Shown here in pieces: positions 54,909 through 63,534 of a stretch of DNA of 64,000 bases. The notes beneath the pieces are model-generated. The model ran no database searches. It was not told where the DNA came from and was given only the letters and a program-made list of their open reading frames with translations. Location of the stretch: positions 1 through 64,000 of the forward strand of contig SYFY01000191.1 of NCBI GenBank assembly GCA_005799745.1. Direction: 5' to 3'. Origin of the DNA: Gammaproteobacteria bacterium (GTDB lineage: Bacteria > Pseudomonadota > Gammaproteobacteria > Pseudomonadales > Azotimanducaceae). How positions within the stretch are numbered: the stretch's first letter is position 1; every line of letters starts with the position of its first letter. The position numbers and the translations under genes are program-made.

Positions 54909-55651
54909 CCACTGCGATCATCGCTGATGACGAAGTGCTTCTCGCAGGTCACCTGCAATCACGTCTCGAGTAGCTCTGGCCAGAACTCGAAATCGCAGGT
55001 GTGGCCTTCAACGGCGTCGAAGCTCTGGCACTCATCGCGCGCACCACACCCGACATCGCGTTTCTCGATATCCGCATGCCGGGTCTGACGGGTCTCGAAG
55101 TCGCACGCTCCGTGCCACCCGGAACACGGGTCGTGTTCGTCACCGCCTACGACCAATATGCGGTAGACGCCTTAACCACGTCAGCCACGGACTATCTGCT
55201 CAAACCCGTGGATGACGAACGACTGCAATCGTGTGTACAGCGACTGCGTAGTCTGCCGCCACCTGCTCATCAGAATCTTGCGACATTGCTCGATCAACTC
55301 GTAGCGCACAAGCAGCCCCCGCCACAACGATTGCAATGGTTGCGTGTCGGTCATGGTGAAACCACGCGGCTCGTCTCCATTGACGAAGTGCTCTATTTCC
55401 AGAGCGACAGCAAATACACCACGGTGGTCACCGCAGACCGGGAGCAGGTGGTGCGACTGTCCATCAAGGAACTCGAAGACCAGCTCGATCCGGAGCACTT
55501 CTGGCGCGTCCACCGCAGTGCCATCGTCAATGCGCGTGCTATCGATGAGGCCAAACGTGATCTGCGTGGTCGTTATGTGTTGAAAATTCGGGGCCGCAAG
55601 GAAGAACTGCGTACCAGCGAGGCTTACGCCCATCTCTTCAGGCACATGTAG
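54905..55651 (+). pseudogene. LytTR response regulator interrupted by TAG
   Basis: Frame from ATG 54905 (overlapping the kinase stop) to TAG 55649-55651, broken by TAG at 54971-54973. Before it: AIIADDEVLLAGHLQSRLE; after it: LWPELEIAGVAFNGVEAL, the phospho-acceptor FLDIRMPGLTGLEVAR, VTAYDQYAVDAL and a C-terminal LytTR DNA-binding domain (VSIDEVLYFQSDSKYT, FWRVHRSAIVNARAI). CAG to TAG (Gln) explains the stop. The downstream part could be re-initiated as a receiver fragment but would lack the acidic pocket. Confidence 0.85.
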
Positions 55652-55707
55652 CGGATAGGTCTCTCGATGGTTTAACGTCGACGGCCCGATCCAGAAGTAC
55701 CTCGCCG

Positions 55708-57237
55708 ATGCAAACTCCAGCGACCGAACCTGCCAACGCCATAGTCGTGCTGCTCGACAGCCTGAACCGACACCTGATCGGCGCTTTCGGTGGCACGGAA
55801 TTCGAAACGCCAAACCTCGACCGGTTCGCACGTTCGGCGATGTGTTTCGATAATCACTTCGTGGGGTCGCTGCCGTGTATGCCCGCACGTCACGACATCC
55901 TCGTCGGCGCTCTGGATTTTCTATGGCGGCCGTGGGGCTCCATCGAACTGTGGGAAGAAGCCATCACAGTGCCGCTGCGCAAAGCGGGTGTGACAACGAT
56001 GTTGGTTTCTGATCACCCGCACCTCTTCGAAGTGGGTGGCGAGAATTACCACACCGAGTTTCGGGGTTGGGAATATCTGCGCGGCCACGAGAACGATCCG
56101 TGGAAAACCCGTGCTGATCCGAGTTGGGCCGGTGCACCTGCTCTGCCTGCGCAGGCGTCACGCGGTCAGTACTACCATGACAACCGCTCCTGGTTTCGTG
56201 ACGAGATGGATTTCCCCGGACCCCGCACCATGCACACGGCGGCGACGTGGCTCGACCACAACGCCAACGCACACAAACAATTCATGTTGTTCATCGATGA
56301 GTTCGATCCCCACGAACCCTTCGACACACCGGATCCATGGGCGAACAAATACGACCCCGACTGGACCGACGAGCTCATCATCTGGCCACCTTACAGTGTC
56401 GGGACTGTCGAACGTGGCATCCTGAGTGAACGCCAGGCGCGACACATCAGGGCCAACTACGGCAGCAAGCTCTCGATGATCGATCACTGGTTTGGTCGAC
56501 TGCTCGATTCCATTGATCGCAATGGTCTCACCGACAACACGACGGTGATCGTCTGTACAGATCATGGCCACTACCTCGGTGAACGGGACATTTTTGGTAA
56601 ACCCGGCGTGCCACATTTTGAAGCGCTTGGCCATACACCACTCATGATCCGGATGCCCGGCGCAACACCGGGACGAACCCACGCACTCACCACCAATGTG
56701 GACATCAACGCAACGCTCTACGCGCTTTTTGGCCTTGCGCCAAAACACGTCAATCACGGTAAATCCTTGTTGCCACTGCTGACAAAGGAACAAACACAAG
56801 TCCGTGAATGGGCGTTAGCTGGTGTGTGGGGGAAATGGGTTCACATCCACGACGGTCGTCACAAGTACGCCCATGGACCAGCGAGTGCCGACAACATGCC
56901 GCTGTCCATGTGGTCAAATCGTTGGTCGACGATGCCGATCGTTCCAGAACATACCTTCGAACTGCCGAAACCAGATCGTCGCGCCTTCCTGGATTTCATG
57001 CCTGGCTCTGAGGTACCCGTTATCCGTCAACCGTTTGCAGCGGGTGATCCCCTCCCCTTCTGGGCACTTGGCCACAAACCGAACCAGCACCACCTCTATG
57101 ACTTGAACAATGATCCGGATGAGGGAGAAAACCGGTGTGGCGATGCACAGGAAGCGCGCATGATCGAGTGTCTGCAGGCCGCGCTCAAATCGATTCACGC
57201 GCCTGACGAGCAGCTCAAGCGGCTCGGCATCAGCTGA
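55708..57237 (+). CDS. Type I sulfatase with formylglycine motif
   Basis: A 509-residue cytoplasmic or exported (no clear signal) sulfatase: VVLLDSLNRHLIGAFGG near the start, the formylglycine motif LPCMPARHD (Cys57, CxPxR) that maturase converts to the catalytic residue, FIDEFDPHEPFD, and TDHGHYLGERDIFGKPG with the metal ligands. It hydrolyses a sulfate ester or possibly a phosphonate ester. ATG at 55708 follows the broken regulator by 56 bases. Intact, unlike its upstream neighbours. No sulfatase maturase is in the window. Confidence 0.9.
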   Translation: MQTPATEPANAIVVLLDSLNRHLIGAFGGTEFETPNLDRFARSAMCFDNHFVGSLPCMPARHDILVGALDFLWRPWGSIELWEEAITVPLRKAGVTTMLVSDHPHLFEVGGENYHTEFRGWEYLRGHENDPWKTRADPSWAGAPALPAQASRGQYYHDNRSWFRDEMDFPGPRTMHTAATWLDHNANAHKQFMLFIDEFDPHEPFDTPDPWANKYDPDWTDELIIWPPYSVGTVERGILSERQARHIRANYGSKLSMIDHWFGRLLDSIDRNGLTDNTTVIVCTDHGHYLGERDIFGKPGVPHFEALGHTPLMIRMPGATPGRTHALTTNVDINATLYALFGLAPKHVNHGKSLLPLLTKEQTQVREWALAGVWGKWVHIHDGRHKYAHGPASADNMPLSMWSNRWSTMPIVPEHTFELPKPDRRAFLDFMPGSEVPVIRQPFAAGDPLPFWALGHKPNQHHLYDLNNDPDEGENRCGDAQEARMIECLQAALKSIHAPDEQLKRLGIS

Positions 57238-57256
57238 CATTCACAAGAGAGGTTCT

Positions 57257-58213
57257 ATGGCACAGTCCTTCGACGCAACATCTACCACGGACGAAGTTCT
57301 CGACGGTGTTGATCTCCACGGAAGACGTATTCTCGTCACCGGTGCATCTGCTGGGCTTGGTGTGGAGACCTGTCGCGCGCTCGCAGCACACGGCGCCGAC
57401 GTCGTCGGCCTGGTGCGTGATATCAACAAAGGAAAACGAGCAACGGCGAATGTCACCGTCACGGCAAAGGCGAACGGTGGATCCTTTGAAATGGTTCAAG
57501 GGGATCTTGCAGATCTACGCAGTTTGCGCCGCTGCAGTGATCAGCTTCTCGCTGCCAACAACCCACTCGACGCGATCATTGCCAACGCAGGTGTGATGGC
57601 CTGTCCTGAAGGCAAAACCGCAGACGGCTTCGAAACTCAATTCGGGACCAATCACCTCGGCCACTTTGTGCTGATCAATCGGCTGGCTCCGTTGCTGCGT
57701 TCAGGCGGCCGCGTGGTGAATCTCTCCTCTGCCGGACATCGATTTGCCGACGTTGATCTTGATGACCCGTTTTTCCAGAAGTCGTCCTACGACCCCTTTG
57801 TGGGTTACGGCCGGAGCAAGACGGCCAACATTCTTTTTTCTGTCGCGCTGGATCGAAGGCTGAAATCCCGTGGTATTCGAGTTAATGCGGTACATCCCGG
57901 CGTGATTCAGACCGAACTTGGACGGCACATGACGCCGGAAATGATCGCGCGGATCACCAGTGGTGCCGGCACGACATCAGCCCTTGTCTTCAAGACGGTT
58001 CCACAAGGTGCTGCCACGTCCGTGTGGTCAGGTTTTCGCGCGACGGCTGATGAGGTCGGTGGTCGATTCTGTGAAGACTGCCATGTTGCTGAAGTGACCA
58101 ACGATCCCATGACCCGTTCGGGCGTGCGCGCCTATGCCCTTGATCCTGATCGTGCTGAAGGACTCTGGTCGCTGAGTGAATCTCTGGTGAAGGAAACGTT
58201 TCGACATGCCTGA
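57257..58213 (+). CDS. Short-chain dehydrogenase (retinol dehydrogenase-like)
   Basis: A 318-residue SDR: LVTGASAGLGVETCRALAAHGA, VQGDLADLRSLRR, ANAGVMACPEGKTADGFE, NHLGHFVLINRLAPLL, catalytic Ser in VVNLSSAGHRF and YGRSKTANILFSVAL with YxxxK. This pattern is typical of RDH/WW-oxidoreductase-like enzymes acting on retinal or other lipophilic carbonyls, which would suit a carotenoid cleavage setting. GAGAGG precedes ATG 57257. Its stop overlaps the acyl-CoA dehydrogenase frame. Confidence 0.9.
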   Translation: MAQSFDATSTTDEVLDGVDLHGRRILVTGASAGLGVETCRALAAHGADVVGLVRDINKGKRATANVTVTAKANGGSFEMVQGDLADLRSLRRCSDQLLAANNPLDAIIANAGVMACPEGKTADGFETQFGTNHLGHFVLINRLAPLLRSGGRVVNLSSAGHRFADVDLDDPFFQKSSYDPFVGYGRSKTANILFSVALDRRLKSRGIRVNAVHPGVIQTELGRHMTPEMIARITSGAGTTSALVFKTVPQGAATSVWSGFRATADEVGGRFCEDCHVAEVTNDPMTRSGVRAYALDPDRAEGLWSLSESLVKETFRHA

Positions 58214-59318
58214 ACACGCGGGTGAACATCCTGTCCCGGATCGGCACGGTGACAACCTCTACACCACCGATCCCCTCTTTGGCCGGCTGCTCAAGCTCTA
58301 TCTGCCGGGCCCCCTGTTCGCGCACCTGGAACCACATCTCGAACGGATGGGTGAACTTGCTGGAGGTGTGCTCGATCAGCTCGCACTGATCGCGGACAAG
58401 AACCCGCCAGCGCTCGAACATCGCGCCCGGACAGGCATTGATCAGTAGCAGATCAACAAACATCTCGCTTATGTGGAGATGGAACGCATCGCCTTTTCCG
58501 AGTATGGCCTCGCGGCGATGTCACATCGGCCAGGCGTGCTGGACTGGCCGGACGTGATGCCGCCTCTGGTGAAGTACGCGTTGACCTATCTCTTTGTGCA
58601 GGCGGAGTTTGGGCTGTGTTGTCCACTTTCCATGACGGATTCGTTAATCCGTACGCTGCGCAAGTTCGGCAGTTCGGCATTGATCAAACGATACATGCCG
58701 GCGCTCACCACCCAGGATTTTGATGAGCTCTGGCGAGGCGCCATGTTCATGACCGAACAAGGGACCGGGTCCGACGTTTCAGCAACCAGCGTTCGTGCAG
58801 AACCTCGAGCTGACGGCAGCTATCGCCTGCACGGCGACAAGTGGTTCTGCTCGAATCCCGACGCTGACCTCGCCATGGTGCTCGCACGAATCGATGGCGC
58901 ACCCTCGGGTATGTCGGGCATTTCCTTGTTTCTGCTGCCACGACGCTACGAGAGCGGCATCGATAACCGCTACCGCATCATCCGTCTCAAAGAAAAACTC
59001 GGCACACGCTCCATGGCGAGTGGCGAGATACGTTTCGAAGGTGCAACCGCTTACCTCATCGGTCAGCCCGGGCGCGGCTTTAACATGATGGCCGACATAA
59101 TCAACAACTCACGTCTGTCCAATGGCATGCGTGCTGCCGGACTCATGCGTCGGGCGACCACAGATGTGCTCTTTGTGGCTCGTCATCGTCAGGCATTTGG
59201 CAAGAGGCTCATCGACTTGCCATTGATGCAGCGTCAGCTGGTGAAACTCCTGATGCCTACCGAACAGGCAAGGACCATGGTGTTGCAGACCGCGGAAGCA
59301 CTACGCCGCGCTGAGTGA
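58206..59318 (+). pseudogene. AidB-like acyl-CoA dehydrogenase, stop-interrupted and truncated
   Basis: The frame begins at ATG 58206, has TAG at 58446-58448 (IDQ-stop-QINKHLAYVEM), then reads on as a good dehydrogenase: YLFVQAEFGLCCPLSMTDS, FMTEQGTGSDVSATSVRAE, LHGDKWFCSNPDADLAM, RLKEKLGTRSMASGEIRFEG and SNGMRAAGLMRRA, then ends at 59318 in the second helical domain. AidB-like enzymes continue for about 170 more residues. The following 109 bases hold a short out-of-frame stretch (LSEGISYGEYNSSGLL) that I cannot assign. So both a nonsense codon and a 3' truncation. Confidence 0.8.
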
Positions 59319-59427
59319 AGGCATCAGCTACGGGGAGTACAACAGCTCAGGCTTGTTGGTCTCGATGACCGGCTTCTTCGAAACACAGGCGTCATAGCTC
59401 AATGCATGCAGACAGACACTGATCAAC

Positions 59428-60309
59428 ATGAACTTCCTGGCGCAAATTCAGAAAGGCATCGACCTGATTGAGGATCGACTCGATACCGAGATCGACGCCG
59501 CTGAAATCGCGCGTGATGCAGGTATCAGCCAATGGCACTTCCAGCGTATGTTCAAGGCGCTGACCAACGAGACGCTGAAGACGTATATCCGTTCGCGGCG
59601 ACTCGCCAACGCACTCGACAAACTGGCTTCGACAAATGCGCGGATCATCGATATCGCGTTGGCGAGTGGCTTTGAAAGTCAGGAGAGTTTTACCCGAGCG
59701 TTCAACAAGGCCTTCGGTGTAACGCCGGCGTCCTATCGACGACATCACCAGGCCTTCCCCTTTCTGCGCAAGGTCAGGTTTGATTCGGAGTACCTGCGTC
59801 ACATCAATCACAACATCTCGCTGCAGCCAGAGATTTTCGATCGACCGGAGATGAAGCTGATCGGGCTACGGACGCAGTATTTCGGCGTTGATTCAGAGAA
59901 GAACAATCTCGCGCAAAAGTTGCCAGGATTGTGGGACAAATTTCTCGCGAGGCTGGACGAAGTTCAGGAACAGGTCGGCAACCTCTGTTACGGGATCATC
60001 CGGCAGACGCCGGCCAACAGCGACGAACTGGAGTATTTCGCGGTTACTGAGGTTCCGGACTTTCAGCACGTACCTGCAGGCATGACCCAAATGACGTTGC
60101 CAGCCACACGTTATGCGAGGTTCACCCACCACGGTGAAGTCGACAATCTCGACCGAACCGTCAACTACATCTATTCAAGTTGGCTGGCGGGAACCGGTCT
60201 CAGACATACCTGGGCGGCAGACATCGAGTACTACGGACCGGAATTCCAGGCGAACTCGCCGGCTTCGCTGATGCATTACGCCATCCCCGTGACTCCGGAG
60301 ACCCGCTGA
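59428..60309 (+). CDS. AraC-type regulator with GyrI-like effector domain
   Basis: A 293-residue regulator: N-terminal AraC HTH (IARDAGISQWHFQRMFKALT, then IALASGFESQESFTRAFNKA and FGVTPASYRR) and a C-terminal GyrI-like/BmrR-type effector domain (LIGLRTQYFGVD, VPAGMTQMTLPATRYARFTH, AADIEYYGPEF). Such proteins sense small hydrophobic molecules and activate drug or stress genes. It stands alone with unclear targets. Confidence 0.9.
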   Translation: MNFLAQIQKGIDLIEDRLDTEIDAAEIARDAGISQWHFQRMFKALTNETLKTYIRSRRLANALDKLASTNARIIDIALASGFESQESFTRAFNKAFGVTPASYRRHHQAFPFLRKVRFDSEYLRHINHNISLQPEIFDRPEMKLIGLRTQYFGVDSEKNNLAQKLPGLWDKFLARLDEVQEQVGNLCYGIIRQTPANSDELEYFAVTEVPDFQHVPAGMTQMTLPATRYARFTHHGEVDNLDRTVNYIYSSWLAGTGLRHTWAADIEYYGPEFQANSPASLMHYAIPVTPETR

Positions 60310-60344
60310 GAACATGCTTTACCCGCGTTCCGGTCCCTGCAGAT

Positions 60345-61142
60345 CTATGTAGAGGTGACTGCGCTCACCAACCCCCGCATCGCATCGAGCACCTCATTGG
60401 GTTTTTCGCCCAACATCGAGTGTCCACATCCTGGCAGTTTCACCACCGTGGAATGGCTGAATCGCTTGGCAACACCCAGCCCTGCTTTAACCGGTGTCAT
60501 CTGATCCGATTCGCCGGCAATCACAAGCACAGGGCAACTGAGGGGCGTCTGGATTGTCGAGGGGTCAAACCGGTTACATGCGTTAAAGTCTGCGGCATAG
60601 ACCCCCGGGCGATTGCGGTCGAGCAATCGGCGGCCCGACGCCATCAACCATGTGCCAGGCTGTGGATTGCCACCGAGTCGTCCACGCAAACTGTGGCTCC
60701 AGGTATTGGCCATGTCGAACGCCGCAGGATGATTGTCACCGGCTGCGTTCAACAAGGGGTCGGACACACGCATGGGTTCGGAGGTGCCGAGCAATCCAAG
60801 TGCGAGCGTTCTGTCGGGGTGTAATGACGCCATGGCACTCGCGATCAGTGATCCCATGCTGTGGCCAAACAAAACAGCTTTCTCCACCTTCAGCGCATCC
60901 AGCAAACGCCAACTCCACGCTGCGAGCGCCGGAATGGAATCAAGCGCTTCGCCACCGGAGCGACCATGTGCCGGTAGATCCGGCGCAATGACCTGAAAAC
61001 CATGGCGTGCGAAGTAGCGCGCGGGCAGTGTCCACACGGTGTGGTCCATACCCGCACCGTGCAACATCAGGATCGCGGTGCCATCGCCATGACCACTGCC
61101 TTGACCCACAAAGACTTCGTGCCCGTCCACGTGTGTCCGCAT
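60345..61142 (-). CDS. Alpha/beta hydrolase
   Basis: A 265-residue hydrolase. AILMLHGAGMDHTVWTLPAR carries the oxyanion loop, VLFGHSMGSLIASAMASLHP the nucleophile Ser, LVIAGESDQMTPVKAG the acidic residue, and GCGHSMLGEKP the catalytic His. It may be an esterase or lipase-like enzyme. ATG at 61142 lies one base after the metY stop; a longer frame overlaps metY. Co-transcribed with metY, which may hint at cleavage of a homoserine ester, but the family is too broad to say. Confidence 0.9.
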   Translation of the reverse strand: MRTHVDGHEVFVGQGSGHGDGTAILMLHGAGMDHTVWTLPARYFARHGFQVIAPDLPAHGRSGGEALDSIPALAAWSWRLLDALKVEKAVLFGHSMGSLIASAMASLHPDRTLALGLLGTSEPMRVSDPLLNAAGDNHPAAFDMANTWSHSLRGRLGGNPQPGTWLMASGRRLLDRNRPGVYAADFNACNRFDPSTIQTPLSCPVLVIAGESDQMTPVKAGLGVAKRFSHSTVVKLPGCGHSMLGEKPNEVLDAMRGLVSAVTST

Positions 61143-61143
61143 G

Positions 61144-62472
61144 TTATTTCGCTCCCGCTTTTTCAACGGCACGAAGTGCGCGTCCAAGATCTTCAATGAG
61201 ATCACGTGGATCTTCGAGCCCGATGGAAAGTCGAACCAGACCTTCACCGATGCCCGCAGCACGTAGCGCGTTGGCGTCCATACGGTGATGCGTGGTGCTC
61301 GCCGGGTGAATCACCAGTGATTTCGCATCACCGACGTTGGCGAGATGGCTGAAGAGTTCGAGCCGTTCGATGAAGAGACGCCCCGCAGCGCGACCTCCTC
61401 GAATCTCGAAGCTGAGCACTGCACCGGCTCCACGTGGCAGAAGTCTCGCTGCGAGCTCATGATCGGGGTGTGTCTTGAGGCCAGGATAGTTCACCGATTC
61501 CACGACCGAACTCTTCGCGAGAAACTCCGCGACAGACTGTGCATTCTCGACGTGCCGCGCCATACGCAGCGGTAGCGTTTCGATTCCCTGAAGAATCTGG
61601 AACGCCGTCATCGGTGCCATACACGCGCCGAAGTCACGCATCCCTTCTTTGCGCGCGCGCATCAGGAGCGCAGAGGGGCCGAACTCTTCTGCGAAAACCA
61701 GATCGTGAAAGCCGGCATAAGGCTTCGTGAGTGTCGGGAAACGATCCTGTCGTTCCCAGTCAAACGTTCCGCCATCCACGAGCAATCCACCAATCACCAC
61801 ACCGTGACCACTCAGGAACTTCGTTGCGGAATGCACCACGAGATCGGCGCCATGATCGAGGGGCTTGAACAGAAAGGGCGTCGCAAACGTTGCGTCGATG
61901 AGGAGCGGCAGACCTTTGGCATGCACCGCTGCAGCGAGTCGGGGCACATCAAGGACTTCAAGGCCCGGGTTACCCAAGATCTCACCAAACACCAGTTTCG
62001 TTTCCGGATGGATGGCGTTAACAAAGGCGTCCACGTTCCTCGGGTCAACAAAGGTGGTGTTGATACCAAAACGTGGCAGCGTGTATTCGAGCAGGTTGTG
62101 TGTGCCACCGTAAATCGAGCGGGAGGCAACGATGTGATCACCTGCACTGCAAAGCGTAGCGATTGCGAGATGCATCGCTGCCTGGCCACTCGCGGCTGCT
62201 ATAGCGCCGACACCTCCGTCGAGTGCGGCGATGCGTTCTTCAAGCACCGCGTTTGTTGGATTCGACAGCCTCGAATACACATGTCCCGCCCGCTCAATAT
62301 TGAAAAGGCCCACCGCCTGATCCGCATCGGTGAAGACGAAGGAAGCGCTCTGATAGATCGGTGTAGCGCGAGCGCCTGTCGTCGGATCAGGGGCTTGTCC
62401 GGCGTGAACGGACAACGTGTCGAAACCGAAACCAGCTGGCGACTTGTGAGGTGATGCAGAGTCCGTGGCCAC
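61144..62472 (-). CDS. metY: O-acetylhomoserine sulfhydrylase
   Basis: A PLP-dependent enzyme of about 442 residues that makes homocysteine from O-acetylhomoserine and sulfide. Motifs: FDTLSVHAGQAPDPTTGARA, GHVYSRLSNPTNAVLEERIA, AAASGQAAMHLAIATL, VDPRNVDAFVNAI and the PLP lysine in LVVHSATKFLSGHGVVIGG. Start GTG at 62472 has AAGGAG six bases upstream; the longer ATG frame (62556) lacks one. I see no SAM riboswitch in the 130-base leader. Confidence 0.94.
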   Translation of the reverse strand: MATDSASPHKSPAGFGFDTLSVHAGQAPDPTTGARATPIYQSASFVFTDADQAVGLFNIERAGHVYSRLSNPTNAVLEERIAALDGGVGAIAAASGQAAMHLAIATLCSAGDHIVASRSIYGGTHNLLEYTLPRFGINTTFVDPRNVDAFVNAIHPETKLVFGEILGNPGLEVLDVPRLAAAVHAKGLPLLIDATFATPFLFKPLDHGADLVVHSATKFLSGHGVVIGGLLVDGGTFDWERQDRFPTLTKPYAGFHDLVFAEEFGPSALLMRARKEGMRDFGACMAPMTAFQILQGIETLPLRMARHVENAQSVAEFLAKSSVVESVNYPGLKTHPDHELAARLLPRGAGAVLSFEIRGGRAAGRLFIERLELFSHLANVGDAKSLVIHPASTTHHRMDANALRAAGIGEGLVRLSIGLEDPRDLIEDLGRALRAVEKAGAK

Positions 62473-62606
62473 GGCCACTCCTTCAGTGATGTAAGGCAGA
62501 GGGACGGCAGTGTACCAGTGGGTGTGGCGGTATCGGACGCATCGGATCGGGTACACAAGGTGTTGTGACGGCGATAAGCTGCGCTACCGCCCTTCGGAAA
62601 CTTCCG

Positions 62607-63532
62607 ATGACTGCAGCCACCCCTCAACTTTGGCGAACGGTGCTGTGGAGCCTCGTCGGCCTTTTGGTTTTGATTTTCGCGACGAGCCTGCAGTTTCGTT
62701 TGCCTGCGGGAGAAACCGCAGCCTTTACGTTCGACGCCAACTTCCCACGTTGGCTGCTTGGCTTCAGCGGAGGCGCCTTGCTCGCGCTTGCTGGCGCGAG
62801 GTTCGATAAACACATCACTTCTCCTTTCACCTTTCTCGCCGTGTCGACCGGTGCCATTGCCGGATGTGTGGCAGGGTTCCTGAACCTTGGTGAGATCGGC
62901 GCAGCAGGTGGCCTGGTGCTGGGTGCGGTAGTCGGGGGTGCGTTGGCGTGTTTGGTTCCACCACACAACACATTCGCCATCCTCGCTGGTCTGGCACTCG
63001 CGGGTCTCGGCATCTACCTCGCATCACAGGTGAAGGTTGAACCCAATCTCGGCCGAACACTGACATGGCTTGCAGCAGGCGACACAAGCCACGCGACGGT
63101 GTGGTTCGCCACAACCGCACTGCTCATCACAACAGCGATTGTCGTTTTCCGTTCACTTGATCGATGGCCTGCATTGGGTCTGGGACTTGGTGCAGGACTG
63201 ATTGGCCCGGTCGCCTTCGTCAGCTGGTGGGTACCACTTGCCGAAGCACGTCTGACGCGTCTCAACGGTTTGCAACGGGATCTCATGCTGGCTTTCGCAG
63301 GTGGCGTCATCGTCGTCACCGTCGATGCAGTGCAACGCTGGCTGATCGGTGGTTATGGCTTGGTCTCAACTTCCCGCTTGCCCTGGTGGGTACACCGGTG
63401 TGGATGTGGTGGTACGGATCTCGTTTGGTGGGCTGGCAAAGTTACATCGCGCGCATCACCGCGGTCTTGATCGCAGCCGGAGACTTTCTGTTTGCCAGTT
63501 TTGCTGTGGGGACGATTCAGTCTGCGACGTAA
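62607..63532 (+). pseudogene. FecCD-type ABC permease split by a one-base frameshift
   Basis: From ATG 62607 the frame gives a membrane protein with the FecCD pattern: NFPRWLLGFSGGALLALAGA, LAVSTGAIAGCVAGFL, LGLGLGAGLIGPVAFVSWW and LAFAGGVIVVTVDAVQRWL. At 63359-63362 the sense moves frame (GGCTTTGG to GGCTTGG fits) and continues LNFPLALVGTPVWMWWYGSR, IARITAVLIAAGDFLF to TAA at 63530. FecCD permeases import iron-siderophore or vitamin B12. No binding protein or ATPase gene is next to it in the window. Confidence 0.8.
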
Positions 63533-63534
63533 CG

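Noticed and set aside
55181-56799. Minus-strand frames of 235 and 213 codons opposite the regulator and sulfatase
   Set aside because: Both are shadows of well-supported plus-strand genes, even though the regulator carries a stop.
61705-62454. 249-codon plus-strand frame opposite metY
   Set aside because: Antisense shadow; metY has full PLP-enzyme motifs.
62473-62606. SAM riboswitch upstream of metY
   Set aside because: The leader has neither the conserved core nor pairing of SAM-I or SAM-II riboswitches that I could see.
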